From Mermis nigrescens (lineage: Eukaryota > Nematoda > Enoplea > Mermithida > Mermithidae): a stretch of 64,000 nucleotides of DNA. Made by a program: the position numbers and the translations under genes. Each line of letters begins with the position of its first letter. The stretch's first letter is position 1. Below the pieces are notes generated by a model. The model searched no databases. It was given only the letters and a program-made list of their open reading frames with translations, and was not told the DNA's origin. The stretch lies in assembly GCA_036768485.1 (NCBI GenBank), contig JAVLUZ010000706.1, positions 186,001 through 250,000 on the forward strand, read 5' to 3'. Shown in pieces: positions 30,779 to 43,079 of the stretch.

Positions 30779-31440
30779 TCAGCTACACATATGAATAATG
30801 GAGTACCCCGTTTCCGAGCCCCTAAACCCACCCCCCCCTTCAGTGGGAAAAATTTTGGCGGAAACGGGGTTGAGGGTGTTGACCCTGATAGGACCTACTT
30901 AGGGATTCCCGTTTCCGGCTTTTGGACCACCCTCTGGAAGGAAAAACCCTCGATGGAACCGGAGTCAGCTTCACATATGAATAATGGGGTACCCTGTTTC
31001 CGAGCCCCTAAACCTCCGTCAGTAGGAGAAATTTTGCCGGAAACGGGGTTGGGGGTGTTAACCCTAATGGGCCCTACTTGTGAAACTCCGGTTCCGGCAC
31101 TTTGGATTACTCCTAGGGCGGAGAAACCCCGACGGAACCGGGTTCACCTTCTCATATGAATAATGGGGTAACCCGTTCCCGAGCCTCTAAACTTTCCTTC
31201 AGTGGGAGAAATTTTGCCGGAAATTGGGATTGGGTGTTCACCCTGAGAGACCCTACTTAAGGAATCCCGTTTCCGGCACTTTGGACCACACCCAGGGCGG
31301 AGAAACCCCCGACGGAACTGTGTGCACAATAATATACGTTTCCGTTTCCGTATTTTACCCATCGTTTCCATTTTCGTTTCCGGATTTTACCCATCGTTTC
31401 CGTTTCCGTCTTTGGATTTTACTTTCCCCTTTACCTACTA

Positions 31441-32640
31441 CAATTTTCAGCGAAAATTTGCGCCTTTATGCCATTTTTAGGTGCTTGTTGGCCATTTTTG
31501 GGCAAAAATTGGAGGTCATTCACTTCTCTCCTGAAAATAGTCCGGGACCCTCACTCAAAATCGAGGCGTACATGCTTGGTTTGCCAAAATCCAAACCCCA
31601 TCCTCCCACCGAATACAATAAACCCTTGAAATTGAAATTGTGCTGGTTGATGCGCACGCAGTACACGCCTGCGAATAAGGCAGCACAAAAAATATAGGCA
31701 AAGCAAGAAAGAACAAAGAGCAAGGCAAAGTGAAGTGCCAACGAATGTATCAGTGCAAATATATAAATGGAAAGGGGTAGTTTACGTCTAAACAGAAAAA
31801 ATATAGATACATAACATATATGTTGGCACACGCCTCTTAGGCCACAATAAAAAACTGTTGATGCGAATGTCATAATCCAAATATCAAGAAATTGAGGGAT
31901 AATATTGATTATACATAATCAATATTCTTCCCACTATAGTTAGAAAAATGCAATGATATGAAACTATTATAAATCGGTCCGGGCATCAATTTTTTATAAA
32001 ATCTGAATCGCGGAAAAGGTTTTAAAAAGCCACTTGTATCTTTTCATAGTTCTAACACAGTGTAAACTTGAGGTGTCGTACCAACAGGAAAAACTTTGCC
32101 ATTGTGTAAACTACAGAAGTAGGTATTTATACATCATGATCTTTGGAACACTTTATATTTTCAATATACCAGCGTCTTAAATTGACATTTTCCGAGCAGT
32201 GTAAAGTGGTGTAGAAGTTCTTCAAACATGCTGCAATTTGACAAATAGGTTCCTAACAAATCTTCTTTTTGCATAATGTTTTTTTCTGAATGTAGTTTTC
32301 ATTATAGGGTCCTGGTAATGGACTTGCGAAAAGAGTCAATCTTGTGGTCACTGCGCGGATGCGTGATAAATTTGAGAAATCCACCTCTTGGTCCAGAAAT
32401 ATCGTTTTTTAGAATTGTTCAAACTGGTTTGCACATTATTGCTAAAGCTGTTCATCACAGGTTTCTTGGCAGTTGAAATAAATTTATACTACTCTTTTTA
32501 GACCGAAAACTAAGCCTCTGGAATTTATCACCAGCAGCGTAGCTGCCGCGAGGATTAACCACTTTCACATGTCCATATCCTGAACCAAATTTGGGAAGTT
32601 TCAAGATATTATTAAGCAGGAAGATTTATCGATATTTCTG
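31441..32640. other. No recognisable feature
   Basis: AT-rich spacer between the foldback element and the LINE. Open frames here are short and lack family features. Confidence 0.4.
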
Positions 32641-32678
32641 ATTCGTTTTATTCGATATTCGAATTCGATTTTTCCCAA

Positions 32679-33246
32679 ATGAAAACCAAGCGTGCGGTTT
32701 TGCCGTCAACTAAGGAAAAAGGCGTTAAGGATACGTTGTGTGGTTTGTCCAGCGTGCAAAAGCAACGTCGATGAAGACTCAAAGGCGATTCGTTGATTTA
32801 ACGTATGTTCAATTTGGCTTGCTAAAGGACCTCGATCAACCTTTTTTCTGCCCCGGCTGCTTGCCTATGGGGAAGCGAATGCTTTTCACTCGAACGCAAT
32901 TTTTTCAGTTTAGAACAACGTTTCAGCGACTTTGAAACGTCAGTTACGGATCGTCTGGATGTTTTGGTGGATTTGATGACATCTCGATCATATCCAGATG
33001 CCTGATTTTCCTTTGCTGCCACCTGTAGCAGACGTCAATAAAATCGTCGTCGATGTGGTCCGCGATGCTCTGGAGGCTGAGGGAAAGAAAACGACGGTTG
33101 TTTTGGAAAATCTCGATCCCATTGATAACGACACGAACCTGGATGCCGACGTCAGGAAATTTATCTTAAAGACGGGTTTTGATGCGGTGAAGTCGTCAAC
33201 ATTCGTCGATCGGGTCCAGTTATTACGTCGAATAAGACAGGAATGA
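32679..33246 (+). pseudogene. LINE ORF1 remnant (PHD-like zinc finger)
   Basis: Begins at an ATG at 32679. After a frameshift near 32737 it encodes CVVCPACKSNVDEDSKAIRC, and further on FFCPGCL: the C-x2-C pairs of a PHD/plant-homeodomain-like finger found in ORF1 of several LINE clades. The 3' section (32998-33246) is an open frame beginning MPDFPLLPPVADVNKIVVDV, with acidic/hydrophobic content that would follow the finger in ORF1. RNA chaperone or chromatin-binding role for retrotransposition. Stops and frameshifts make it non-functional. Confidence 0.65.
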
Positions 33247-33261
33247 GCTACCTCGTATTCT

Positions 33262-33417
33262 AAAGATTTTTCAAACGTCAAAAAATGTGCCTTAAAAATA
33301 GTGGTATGACGAAAAAAAATTTTCAAAAATTGAATTCTGGGAGGGAGGTATTTTGATTCCTGGGGGCATTTGTTTATGGGAGATGCATACCCCCAAACCC
33401 CTCCACGCCCAGGTGTG
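33262..33417 (+). mobile_element. Family A MITE, truncated
   Basis: Shares the GATTTTTCAAACGTCAAAAA and CCACGCCCAGGTGTG parts of family A but lacks the head. It lies between LINE ORF1 and the endonuclease region. Confidence 0.65.
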
Positions 33418-33559
33418 AGTCCAAGGCCGAACTGATCTGTTGGTGGTCACTTAATCCAGGGCCTTATTGATCGTAATACTTACGAGTTAAATAAGTTCTC
33501 TACGACACGCAAACGTTTTATGCCTCGTCCTTAGGGAGTTTACGCCCATGCTGATTCCG

Positions 33560-34645
33560 TTTTTGAGTACAAGAATAGAAATTGTAATTTGGAATGTTTG
33601 TTTGTATGCTAGAGTTTGTTGAACAAGTTATCTGATTTAGGTACTCTGCTTTTATCTGAGACTTCTTGATATCATTTTTGTTTCTGAAACTTGGTGGTAC
33701 GAATCAATCTCTGATGGATTGATTGCTCTCATGTGGCGTATTCGATGCATAGATGTGGATAGGCAAACAAAAGGTGGTGGAGTAGCAGTTTTCTACAAAA
33801 AGTCGTTAAAACGTGATATGATTCCTATAGAAAAATCTTTAAATTGTCCTGAAGTAATAATTTATGATCTCCATACATGTGACAAACCGATTAAATTCAT
33901 CATGTCTTATCGTTCTCCAAAGTACGATATAAATTTTGCTTTTAATCTTTGTCAGTTTGCTTGAATACTATGTAGAAAATTCAGAAAAGTGTATTGTCTT
34001 AGGTGATTTTAACTTGCCAAATTTAAGCTTAAATCACGTTTCTGTTTATAGGAACCCAGTAACGCAAGTTATGAGAGCTTTGTTAACTCTGGTCTTTTAT
34101 TGTTATCCACGGAACCCAAAAGGAATAATAATGTTTTAGATCTAATTTTATGCACCTCATGTGATCTATTATTTAACGAAGCTACGATTGAGCCTTTTTC
34201 CAATAGAGATCACTCCAGTATTAGCTTCATGCTACCTATCAGCTTGAAAGTTGATCAACGCTGTCTTGAACATGATTTTAAAAAACAGATTATAATTCAA
34301 TTGAGATTTTCTTATCATCTATAGATTGGCACACCAGTTTTATGTATTGTGTTGATATAAACGATTTTTATGCAGTCTTTTTGGAAATATTATTTGACAC
34401 TATCCATAGTTATGTTCCATTTAAGCAAAGCGTGCACAAAAATACTTTGCCAAATTCTATTCGTAAAATGCAAATAAACAAAAGGAAGCTTTGGAAAAAA
34501 TACAAATGCACACATTATCCACTTATCTCAGCTAAATACAAGAAACTGAATAAGGAAATAACAGTGGCATCAAGGAATTATTTTGCATGTGAAGAACGTA
34601 AGCTACTTAATTCTGATAACATGAAGAAATTTCGGAGTTTTTGAA
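33560..34645 (+). pseudogene. LINE ORF2 endonuclease domain, broken
   Basis: Three frames in series give the apurinic-type endonuclease domain that nicks the target DNA: GGGVAVFYKKSL, then FIMSYRSPK, VLGDFNLPNL, NNVLDLILCT and FSNRDHSSISFML, in the correct order. It continues to a Lys-rich linker before the reverse transcriptase. Frameshifts at about 33960 and 34100 and stops near 34322 and 34642 inactivate it. Confidence 0.85.
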
Positions 34646-34649
34646 GAAT

Positions 34650-35880
34650 ATGGTGTGAACCGATTTTGCGCCATTCCGGCAGAATTGCCATACAATTGCG
34701 CAAAAACGATACTTTTGTCACTAAAAGACGCGGAAAAAAGAAATAAACCAAATCCATACAAAACTCACAGAGTTACGGTAGGTACTTCAAACATCATACT
34801 TCGACATTCACCATTTTGAGCCACTTTTAGGAATTTTTGAAGTTTATCAAAAGTTTCCAATTTTTACTACAAACATATTTTTCTACCATTTTCAAGGTCG
34901 CAGATTGGACAAAATTTAAGTTATACTGCGCGGAAAACCAAGATTGAAGAAAAAAATGTTTTGTAATTTTTTGCACAAATTTTCAAGAAATTTTTGTTAA
35001 TTTTACTATTTTCAGCATTGTTTATATCCAGTTAAAGATTTCTACTTAAATACGATTCAAACAGCATTTTTGGATTATCTCAAAGTTCTATCCATTTGGA
35101 GATTCAAACAGTGGAATGCAGAATAACATGTACCCAATTTAGGTCGACTTAAGCATCTATACATCGACCTGAGCATCTACACATCGACCTAAGCATCTAA
35201 ACGTCGACCTACTGCATCTATACCTCGATCTAAGCGGGAGCGACCTCGACCTAAGCAGCCGAAATCACCTTCTCAGATACACTAAGCCTAAGCGTCATTT
35301 AAACAGAAACTTGAATTTTTACGTATCTTTTCAAGTAAAATGACAGAAAAAAACATGCAAAAAATTGTTTTTTTTCAAATTTAGAAATGTTGAAATAAAA
35401 ATTTTTTTCCGCGCAATAAAAGTCATTTTTTCGTAATCAGCGACCTTGGAAATGTTAGTTAAATATGTATTTAGCCCAAATTCGGAACATTTTTGGTGAA
35501 CTGTCAAATACCCCTTTTTAATGTAGCTATATCCGGAGTAACTTGTTCGATCGTTTTTGCTCACATCGCCACAGACTTTTCCTGATGCCCTACTTTTTGA
35601 AACACCTTTAGATCCACCTTTATATTCTCGCTTACATTGCCTGCCATCTGAGTGCATTTATGACAAAGCAAAGTACCGAACTCTATCTTCACCAATATTG
35701 GTCCGTTCTCCATGAAATTTTTTTCCGCACTTTCTTTTGCATGTCCTCCTCATTTCAACCAATGTCGTTCCTTTCCACATACATCTGCAAGTTTTCCGTA
35801 CACACCATGAAGTAAAGTTTAGCCGAAATTTTATTCTTTTGTCAATAGCCGCCTTAAAAAGAGAAAGACAGCCCATATTT
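34650..35880. mobile_element. Inverted-repeat element inside the LINE
   Basis: This interval breaks the LINE reading between the endonuclease linker and the RT. Imperfect inverted repeats are visible, for example TTTTCAAGGTCGCAGATT near 34895 against AATCAGCGACCTTGGAAATG near 35437. Limits are approximate. Confidence 0.5.
35150..35250. repeat. Short tandem repeat, ~22-bp unit
   Basis: Four to five imperfect copies of a unit containing ATCGACCTAAGCATCTA. Confidence 0.7.
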
Positions 35881-35899
35881 TAGTAAATAACAGAGAAAC

Positions 35900-36314
35900 C
35901 GTTGGAAGTGATGTTGAGTTGAAACTTTTAATGCTTTTTTCTCTAGCAATTTTGTTGTTGATAAAATAATTCCTCATTTTGCAAAGAGGTCTACTAATGA
36001 AATTTGCCATATAGGTATCCCCTAAATTTTACTTCGTTACGATATCTGAATCTCTAAGTATGCTTAAACCATCACATTCACTAGGACCCGATGGATTATG
36101 CGCCTACTTTTTGAAGAAACTTAAGAGAGTTTTGCTAGTACCTTTAGAAACAATTTTCAATGTTTCATACAGAATAGGACAGATACCTGACTTATGGCGT
36201 AAAGCGCTGATTGTTCCCATACACAAAAAAAGGAGATATGTCTTCAGTTAAAAATTATCGCGTCCTGTCTCTTTATGTTGCGTCGCCTGCAAACTAATGG
36301 AATTTATTTGTAAA
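35900..36314 (+). pseudogene. LINE reverse transcriptase, N-terminal part
   Basis: Encodes FFSSNFVVDKI, then SHSLGPDGLCAYFLK (RT motif near the start of the fingers), IPDLWRKALIVPIHKK and, after a frameshift at about 36230, KNYRPVSL-like residues ending near ACKLMEFICK at the LTR boundary. The catalytic palm with the YADD box is absent. Confidence 0.85.
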
Positions 36315-37367
36315 TGTAGAGCCGCCCTATGTCTGCAAAGAATCGGCATAGGACGGATACATTACCTTCGAGATTTACCTAGGTACGTAGGTACTTAAGT
36401 CTGCGCTTAGTGCTGGCCCCGATCGCGCGGCTCTGGATGGCTTTCGATCTTTGGACCCTTACAGACCTTACGGCTTCGATCCCCTCAGCCCTAATATTGC
36501 TGGCTGCTTTTCGTCGGGTGATCTCAGCAGCTACGCCCTAAGATCTAAGGCTACCTACCTAGTCTCGGAATTTGCCGCGGAGGTCAGTTGACCTATCTCA
36601 AGCTCAAGTTGTAATTTAACTTGTTTTCAATCAGTACCTGATCAGAAATGTTTTTGGTTCCTAATTTGTGTAGCACGCTGAACAATGAAAACAACAACAA
36701 CGAGCTCTATGCTGATCAATCATCCCTAAAGATTAAATAATATTTTTGATCAATTTTCGGCTTGAGAAATAAAATATGATTTTCGAATAAAATAAACTAT
36801 CATACGGAATTTACCTATCAGTCCACTAAACGGGTGGAAATCCTCGACGAAGGGATGGTAGCCGACCTAACCCTCGGTATAACCAAAACCACTGGGTTGG
36901 TTTTCTATATTTTTATTCGACGAAGAACACACGGCCTATAGCCGGAAACAAGCAAAAAGAAAAACGTAAACGTCACGGAATATGTACACGTACGACTGGC
37001 AAAACGAAAAGCCAAAAAACGCCAGACTTCAACACAACGTTCAGTACCCTGGCCTCAAGGACCATTACAGTACAATAAAAACAACGATCAATTAAACATA
37101 ATAGTGAAATGACTTTTATCTCAGATCGAATGTTCTCGATTCACGTAAGCGGTATGCATTAAACAATTACTATTATCATACACTTAACTCTACGATACCG
37201 GACAAGTATCTAATTGTTTTTTATTGTTGAAAATTTGGGGAAATAATGGGAAGACCGAAGGCATAGCCCACAGTGCACCGTCATAGACAGCTACTACTAT
37301 TGGCTATGTAATGGCTATCGCGAACTGCTAAGGCAGGTTCGCCTACCGTGTAACTCTCGCAGTTACA
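36315..37367 (-). repeat. LTR (3' LTR of the Gypsy element)
   Basis: About 1053 bp, near-identical to 49963-50994. In element orientation it begins TGTAACTGCGAG and ends GGCTCTACA, the usual TG...CA form. It carries small insertions relative to its partner. Confidence 0.95.
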
Positions 37368-40300
37368 CTCCCTGACGCATAGAAAAAAAATTTGACACAA
37401 AGTGGAGAATTTTTTCGGGGGTACACCATCTCTCTGGCGTTCGCAACGCCTCAACTCTGGCGTCCGCAACGCCTCATCCTGAGCGAACGTAAAAAACGAA
37501 AATAAAAAGAACGAAAAAAAAAACAAATATCGATAACCGGTAACGGTCAACGCATGACCTCGTTTGCACTCAGGAAACCTCTCGAGCAACACTGGCAATG
37601 GCGCTAGGAACTATATTGTTGCCCGAGTGTCAGGTAGAAATGCGACACGCTACTACAGTAATCCAATGACACTTGATACGCACGTTAGAACAACAGGAAT
37701 TTAACGCATGTATTGAAGGGACATAATATCTGAAGGGAACCGGTCCGAGCTCAGCACGGTAAACCTGCTAAGTGAGGAGTCAGCGCTGATAAAGGCTATT
37801 GGGTTCGCCCAATAGCACCGGTTTTATTAATGCGTGTGTGCGCGATAATATATACAGCTGCACAATCCCCAAGACAGCTCAGTCCGAGCTGGTGACTATA
37901 AACGAACATATAGGTCAGCCTGGTAGGTGGTCGAAGTATATTGACCTAAGAATTATTGATTGAAGTCGCCTGACGTGCACAGAGACACGCGGAGTATTAT
38001 ATTAACTAAGGAATTATATTACTATTGTTACGGGCTCCATAGACGTACAATACGCGGAGTGACCCAAGTGAATATATTAATGATTATTATATATTGACCA
38101 CTACTGGGCGTGACACGAGTAATGATGAACTCCGGTCTTGGACAACATAGCATAATATTCGATCTCGCTGCCCAAGAAGCCTCCTTCAGTCCCCTGGTAA
38201 TGAGAAAATTTAATTAAAAATTTGGTAGATTGGGTATAAATTAACCCCTTGTCCGTTAAAGAGTTAAGGTACCATAATAGTAACACTGCTATTTGAGCAA
38301 AGAAAAAATTAAGACACGGAATGATTAGGCAAAATCACGCTGAGCAAAAATTAAAGTCACTGACGAATTAAAATACGAGGTAATGAGAAAAACGAGAAAA
38401 ATGACAAATTATGCGAGATTACGGGAAAATACGAGCAATCACAAAAGAAAAATTTTTTACAGCAAGAAAATGACAAGAGAAAAAATACACAAGGAATAAG
38501 CGATACACGAAGTCCTGGAATCCACATCAGACAAAAAACGAAAAATTGACAAAAAGCTGCTGGTCGCATTCGACGCCAAACGCAGAGTTCCAAAAGTTCC
38601 GGCACGTCAAACTTGTAAATTAATATTGATCGTGGTAATTGGCCTTCGAGCTATACGATTTTCCACGACGTCGTTGTCGTTGAAAATATTCCTGGATTGA
38701 TTCCGTCTGCGACGCTGTATTCAAACGCTCATGATATTGATATGGCGATTGCCTACGCCCCGTACATGCTGCATGCAAGCGCTGATGTGGATCGACGGGT
38801 CGATCGTCGTCCTCAAAATCGTCGTCTTCGTAGTCGTCAGCATAACGACGCTGCATGGGTGGCGTCGGAGTAAATAATTGCTCCGGCGAAACCGTAAGTC
38901 ATAAGAAGGTTCAAGGTGGACGCTGTTGTTGTTGATTAACAGGCCACGGCTTCTGCAAAAAGTGGACCCGGTCGAGGTTGTGGCTGATAATCCCCAGTGG
39001 CTGGTTGGCTTTGTTCCAACGGAGAGCGATACGATTGATCCCATTGCTGCCGTTGACGGGATTGGGACCGGGGTCCTGATGAGTTCCAAGGGTTTGACTG
39101 TGGTTGGCGACGATATCTGCAAGGCTGCTGCTGCTGTTGGGCGGTAGGAGCAGATGACCAGCATCGGCTCAGAAGGGCTCGAACGCCTACACGATTCCGT
39201 AAAATGCTGTTGTTGCCGTTATTGGGTTTGTGGTCTTGTGTATTGCTGTATATGCGGTTTTACTTGCGTTTGCTGTTGTGCTTGCGATTGTGAACGGTGA
39301 TGTTGCAGCATAGCGTTGCCGGGATGATTGCGGTTCTTGCCGCCTCGATCCCTTTGGGCCTAAACGCTCTTTTAATTTAGCTGCAACTTCAGCTTGAACG
39401 AGTCTTCTGACTCGTTGTTTTTCCAGCAACAAATTTTTCAGTCAACACAAAGCGTGCTCTGACTTGGTGTCATAAAATCTATTCAATTTCGCCTTATGTT
39501 TGTCTTCTGGCATATGACGAACTCGGAAGCTTCAGTAAGAGAACCGGCGGCGGTAATTTCTGTCACATGCCATGGCATTGTAGCCAAATCACGATCGCGT
39601 TTCTCGGATCGTCATGCGTGTTCTACGCATCTCAATTTGTGCTTCCAAGGAAAGGTCGACTTCTGGCAATTCAAGGCTTGCTACAGATCCGCCAGGGTCC
39701 TGCGAGATGCCTGTTGCCTTTGTCACGAATTTTTCTAATTCGGTCGAATTGATGCTTTAAGAAAAAGACTGATTTTTGTCACCTCTAAAACGATCGAACT
39801 GAGCCGAACTCGAGCGCGGATCGCTGCCAGCCGACGAAGCATAAATCATGTTATGTAAAACATGAGACTTTCAATTCGTGCTGTTAACTCGGGAATTCCG
39901 AAAAGCCTCACTTGGCTAAGGTGTATAAGATTTGCCAAGGAACGCCACGCTAACATGCTAATGCGTAACTGCTCCACCATACACAGCCTATCCGGATTCG
40001 TAGGCGTACGCAGCGGAACTTCCTGTCCAGGAATTCCAAAAAGCGCTGTAGCACGCATGACGTCTATGGAAGAAAAGACCGTCATGTGTCGATACTCCGA
40101 ATCATATAATGCTTGAAATTTCTGAAAGTATCGGTAACATCGACCATCTGGCGGCCGATATTAAGATGGGTGCCATGTGATCTGGCGCTGGAGACATCCT
40201 GTGTGGATATAACTCCGGGCGAACCTGGCGGATGAGCACCATCAGACACTTCAGTCGGTGCATCAAGGTGTGGTAACCACTAAATACTCTAACGGCACTT

Positions 40301-43079
40301 CAGATAACATCATTCCCATTGTAATAAAGAAACGTATGCGACAAAATATTGACTGGATAAAACAATCGGTTAAACACACTCAATTCGCTGATAAATTGAG
40401 GTGCGGGTGGGACGATCCAATATCAGCTAAAGACTGTGCGGTCAAGGGCCACACCACGGGATTTCGGGACGGGAATCAGTTGAAGTCGCTGGTATGCAAA
40501 TGGATTGCATACACCTCGGGTCGAAGTACACTTGTGCAGCTCAACCAGCTGATCATAGGTAGGACGCGTTCCTTCAACTTCACCCAAACAGTCATGTAAC
40601 TCGTGCAAATACAAATCGATGCAACAGTGCACGGAGGTTCAAGGCCATATTTTCCATCATGGGTGCTGGCAAGTAGCGCGGAAGCGGCTTTGCACTCGCG
40701 CTTCTCATTCGCGGGCCATACGTTCGCGAATAGCTTGCATCATTGGGGGTATGGCGACTTCCCCATTTGATGACTGACTTTGAATTGCCTGTGGGTGAAT
40801 AGTCGCCACAGTACTGACACACCCGTCATGGCCATAGGAGCCATAAAACGAGCATCTGGTGCCGACACGCCTTGTGGCGCGGAATGAGTCGCGACTTGCG
40901 TATACAATGCTACTTGTGGTACTTCGTGCGCGGGGTAAAATTTGTTGTGTCACCGGTGGAAACCTATAATCTCAGTCATGATCACATCAGCTTCAGAGTC
41001 ACGTTCTACCTGACCCGGCTGTGAAGTCGGCAAAGGTCCGAGCGTAACTGATGCCCAAGGGTTGAGCGAACGCCGCAAGCGATTGGGGAGAGACCAGTTG
41101 CAAAACGGTAACAGCCCCTTTTCTAGCCAATGCCACGCGGTGTGTAGAACGTGTGTGACAAATTAGCTTGTCTTTTCCGGCCTCGGTGTCGGCTACGCCA
41201 TAACTAAACGCTTAGGAGATAAATCATTGTCTTCAGTGGAGATCGGTTCTACATCAACCATAGGTGAATCTGCGGAATGTCCGTTTGCGAAGAAAATGCA
41301 AATGCAGTTTTACTGAACTGGTTGGTTTAGATTTTGGTTCGGTATCAGGCATAAGCCGGGCCCAAAACTGAGTTGGCAGCCTGCAAATCCTGAACTTGTA
41401 GGTCAGGATTGTCAAAAACATTAGTGTGAGCTACAACGCTTCCGTTACTGAGGCAACGTGGTGGCTGCTATGGCCGCTGGAAGTTGGGTGGGATCCGGGC
41501 CATAGAAGTCCTCAACTCCACTAATTCTTCGCCATTCGAGTAACTTCTACTTCAGCTTCAGCAGCTGTGCCGGGTCGACTGTCCTTTATGTGGTTTGCTA
41601 GTCAATGGTATACGCTCTCTGGCTTTTGGGCCAGTGGCCTTAATGTGCAATTCATCGCCTACAAATGAGACTGACATAGGCTTATCGTCAGTACGTGATT
41701 ATTTTATGATGTCCCTTCTATCAATATAAAAACATCGATAGTTATGTATGAAGCCCATCACTAAATAATTCTGCATGTCCCGAGTTAGCAGAAGCTCCAC
41801 GCCTGTCCGGAAGTTATCAGGCGCGTTCGGGTCAAGATACATGTCAAATAGGAACTCAGCCAAGCGCTTCAGTGTGTGTGAATGCGTCAACAAAACAACG
41901 AGTAAATTCTCTCGCTAATGGCTGAATATCAATAAAATTAGCGACATGAATGGATCCTTCAGTGCAGCTGACGGTGAATTTCTGCATCTGGGATTGCCAA
42001 AATTTCCTCAAAAGTTGGACCGTATACGTGAAAATACGCAAGTCGATCTTGCGTAGGATCAACAAACCATATACATTTGGCAGAGCTTGAGCAACTGGTG
42101 AAGCCCGAACGGAGGTTGCGGGAACTGCTGTGGTCCCAGCAGAACACATGACTGCCTGCGCTCGCAACTTGGACGTAGCGCATTGAATGGGCCACGGTAG
42201 GGCATAATTGCTGAAAAACGCAAGTCCCAGGTCTTATAGTGTCTGCCTTTCCTGTCATTAACAAATTCAGAATCGTAGCCTAAAAATAGTGTGCCATTGG
42301 TCAAATTTGATGAAGGAGCACTGCCAAAATGGCGGCAAACAACTCTGGTCGTCGGAGACGATGACCGTAGGCATGGCCTGTCTTGGTACGCGAGAGTTAC
42401 CAAAGGAAATCTACAAAAATCTATTCTCCCACCAGAGCTGTTTATCGTTTATACACTTGGTATGCTTTTTAATTTTATGTGCTGCTTTGTGCTTAACCCA
42501 TCTAGCAGTGAATGCTTGTAACCGCTAACACGACTATCAGCTGCAGGCAGCGGGTCTGGTGTTCAAACCCCGCTCTAAAGCCATACTGGTCAACGCCGAA
42601 CGAAACTCATCTAAGGACGCGGGATCACGCCCTTCTTCGAATTTGCATCGGGCACCAGCTGCCTCCAGCAATGCCTCTTTGCTTGGGTGCCTTCTGCAGC
42701 CATGGGTCTGCAAAAGGAAAACATTAGATAATGGCACGGCATGTGCTGTTTTAGAGCCATTTAATAAACGTAGGCGCGCAGTCCTTAGCTTTTTGTTCCC
42801 TGCCTGTAAATCCTCAAAAACTTATGACAACTGCCGGGGCAAGAGGGCGATGTGGTAATTTTACCAACACAAAATTGCCAGGGACGTACGCGTGTTTTTC
42901 CACAATTAAGTCAGAATAAGGTAGTTTAGGGCTCAGGCAGAAGTCTATTCCTATGAACATGATGAACGATAAGTGGGTTATAGACATGCGTGATTTTCGC
43001 AGTTTCAGGCGTAGGTAAGTCATTCGGTATGGACCCACACGCTTAGGTGGATAATTTACCATTTCTATTGAATGACTGA
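37368..43079 (-). other. Unidentified internal region between integrase and 3' LTR
   Basis: About 5.7 kb, unusually long for a Gypsy element. Minus-strand frames give amino-acid stretches without recognisable family features, e.g. around 41700-42260. At 38620-39160 a Gln/Arg/Pro-rich frame (QQQQ runs, SRQRQQ) leads into an acidic-basic stretch (EDDDFEDDDR, then QRQRRRGK). I see no env-like signal peptide plus transmembrane arrangement. It may be an extra ORF, a captured gene or a nested element. Confidence 0.5.

Larger units (their letters stand above)
29340..31440. mobile_element. Foldback-like element: inverted arrays of a ~180-bp satellite
   Basis: From about 29340 to 30078 a ~180-bp unit lies in one orientation (TTATTCATATG anchors at about 29591, 29771 and 29949). 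From 30078 to about 31340 it lies in the other (CATATGAATAATGG anchors at about 30224, 30785, 30971 and 31151). Each unit contains AAATTTTGCCGGAAACGGGG and CCGGCACTTTGGA. Both outer ends carry GGAAACGGAAACGG blocks and then a TAAAATCC segment, mutually inverted. Long arms with internal tandem repeats are the hallmark of foldback elements. The gap between 30224 and 30785 is caused by inserted MITEs. Confidence 0.8.
32640..36314 (+). mobile_element. CR1/L2-like LINE, 5' part, decayed
   Basis: A non-LTR retrotransposon reading plus. In order it has an ORF1 remnant, an AP-endonuclease domain, and the beginning of a reverse transcriptase. It is interrupted by a family A fragment (33262-33417) and an inverted-repeat element (about 34650-35880), and ends abruptly at the Gypsy LTR. 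Its C-terminal part resumes at 50995. Clade assignment rests on domain order, a PHD-like ORF1 motif and the C-terminal sequence style; CR1, L2 or another Jockey-superfamily clade are all possible. Confidence 0.78.

Noticed and set aside
29422..31371. Several proline/arginine-rich frames across 29.4-31.4 kb
   Set aside because: They are translations of the 180-bp satellite units in the foldback element.
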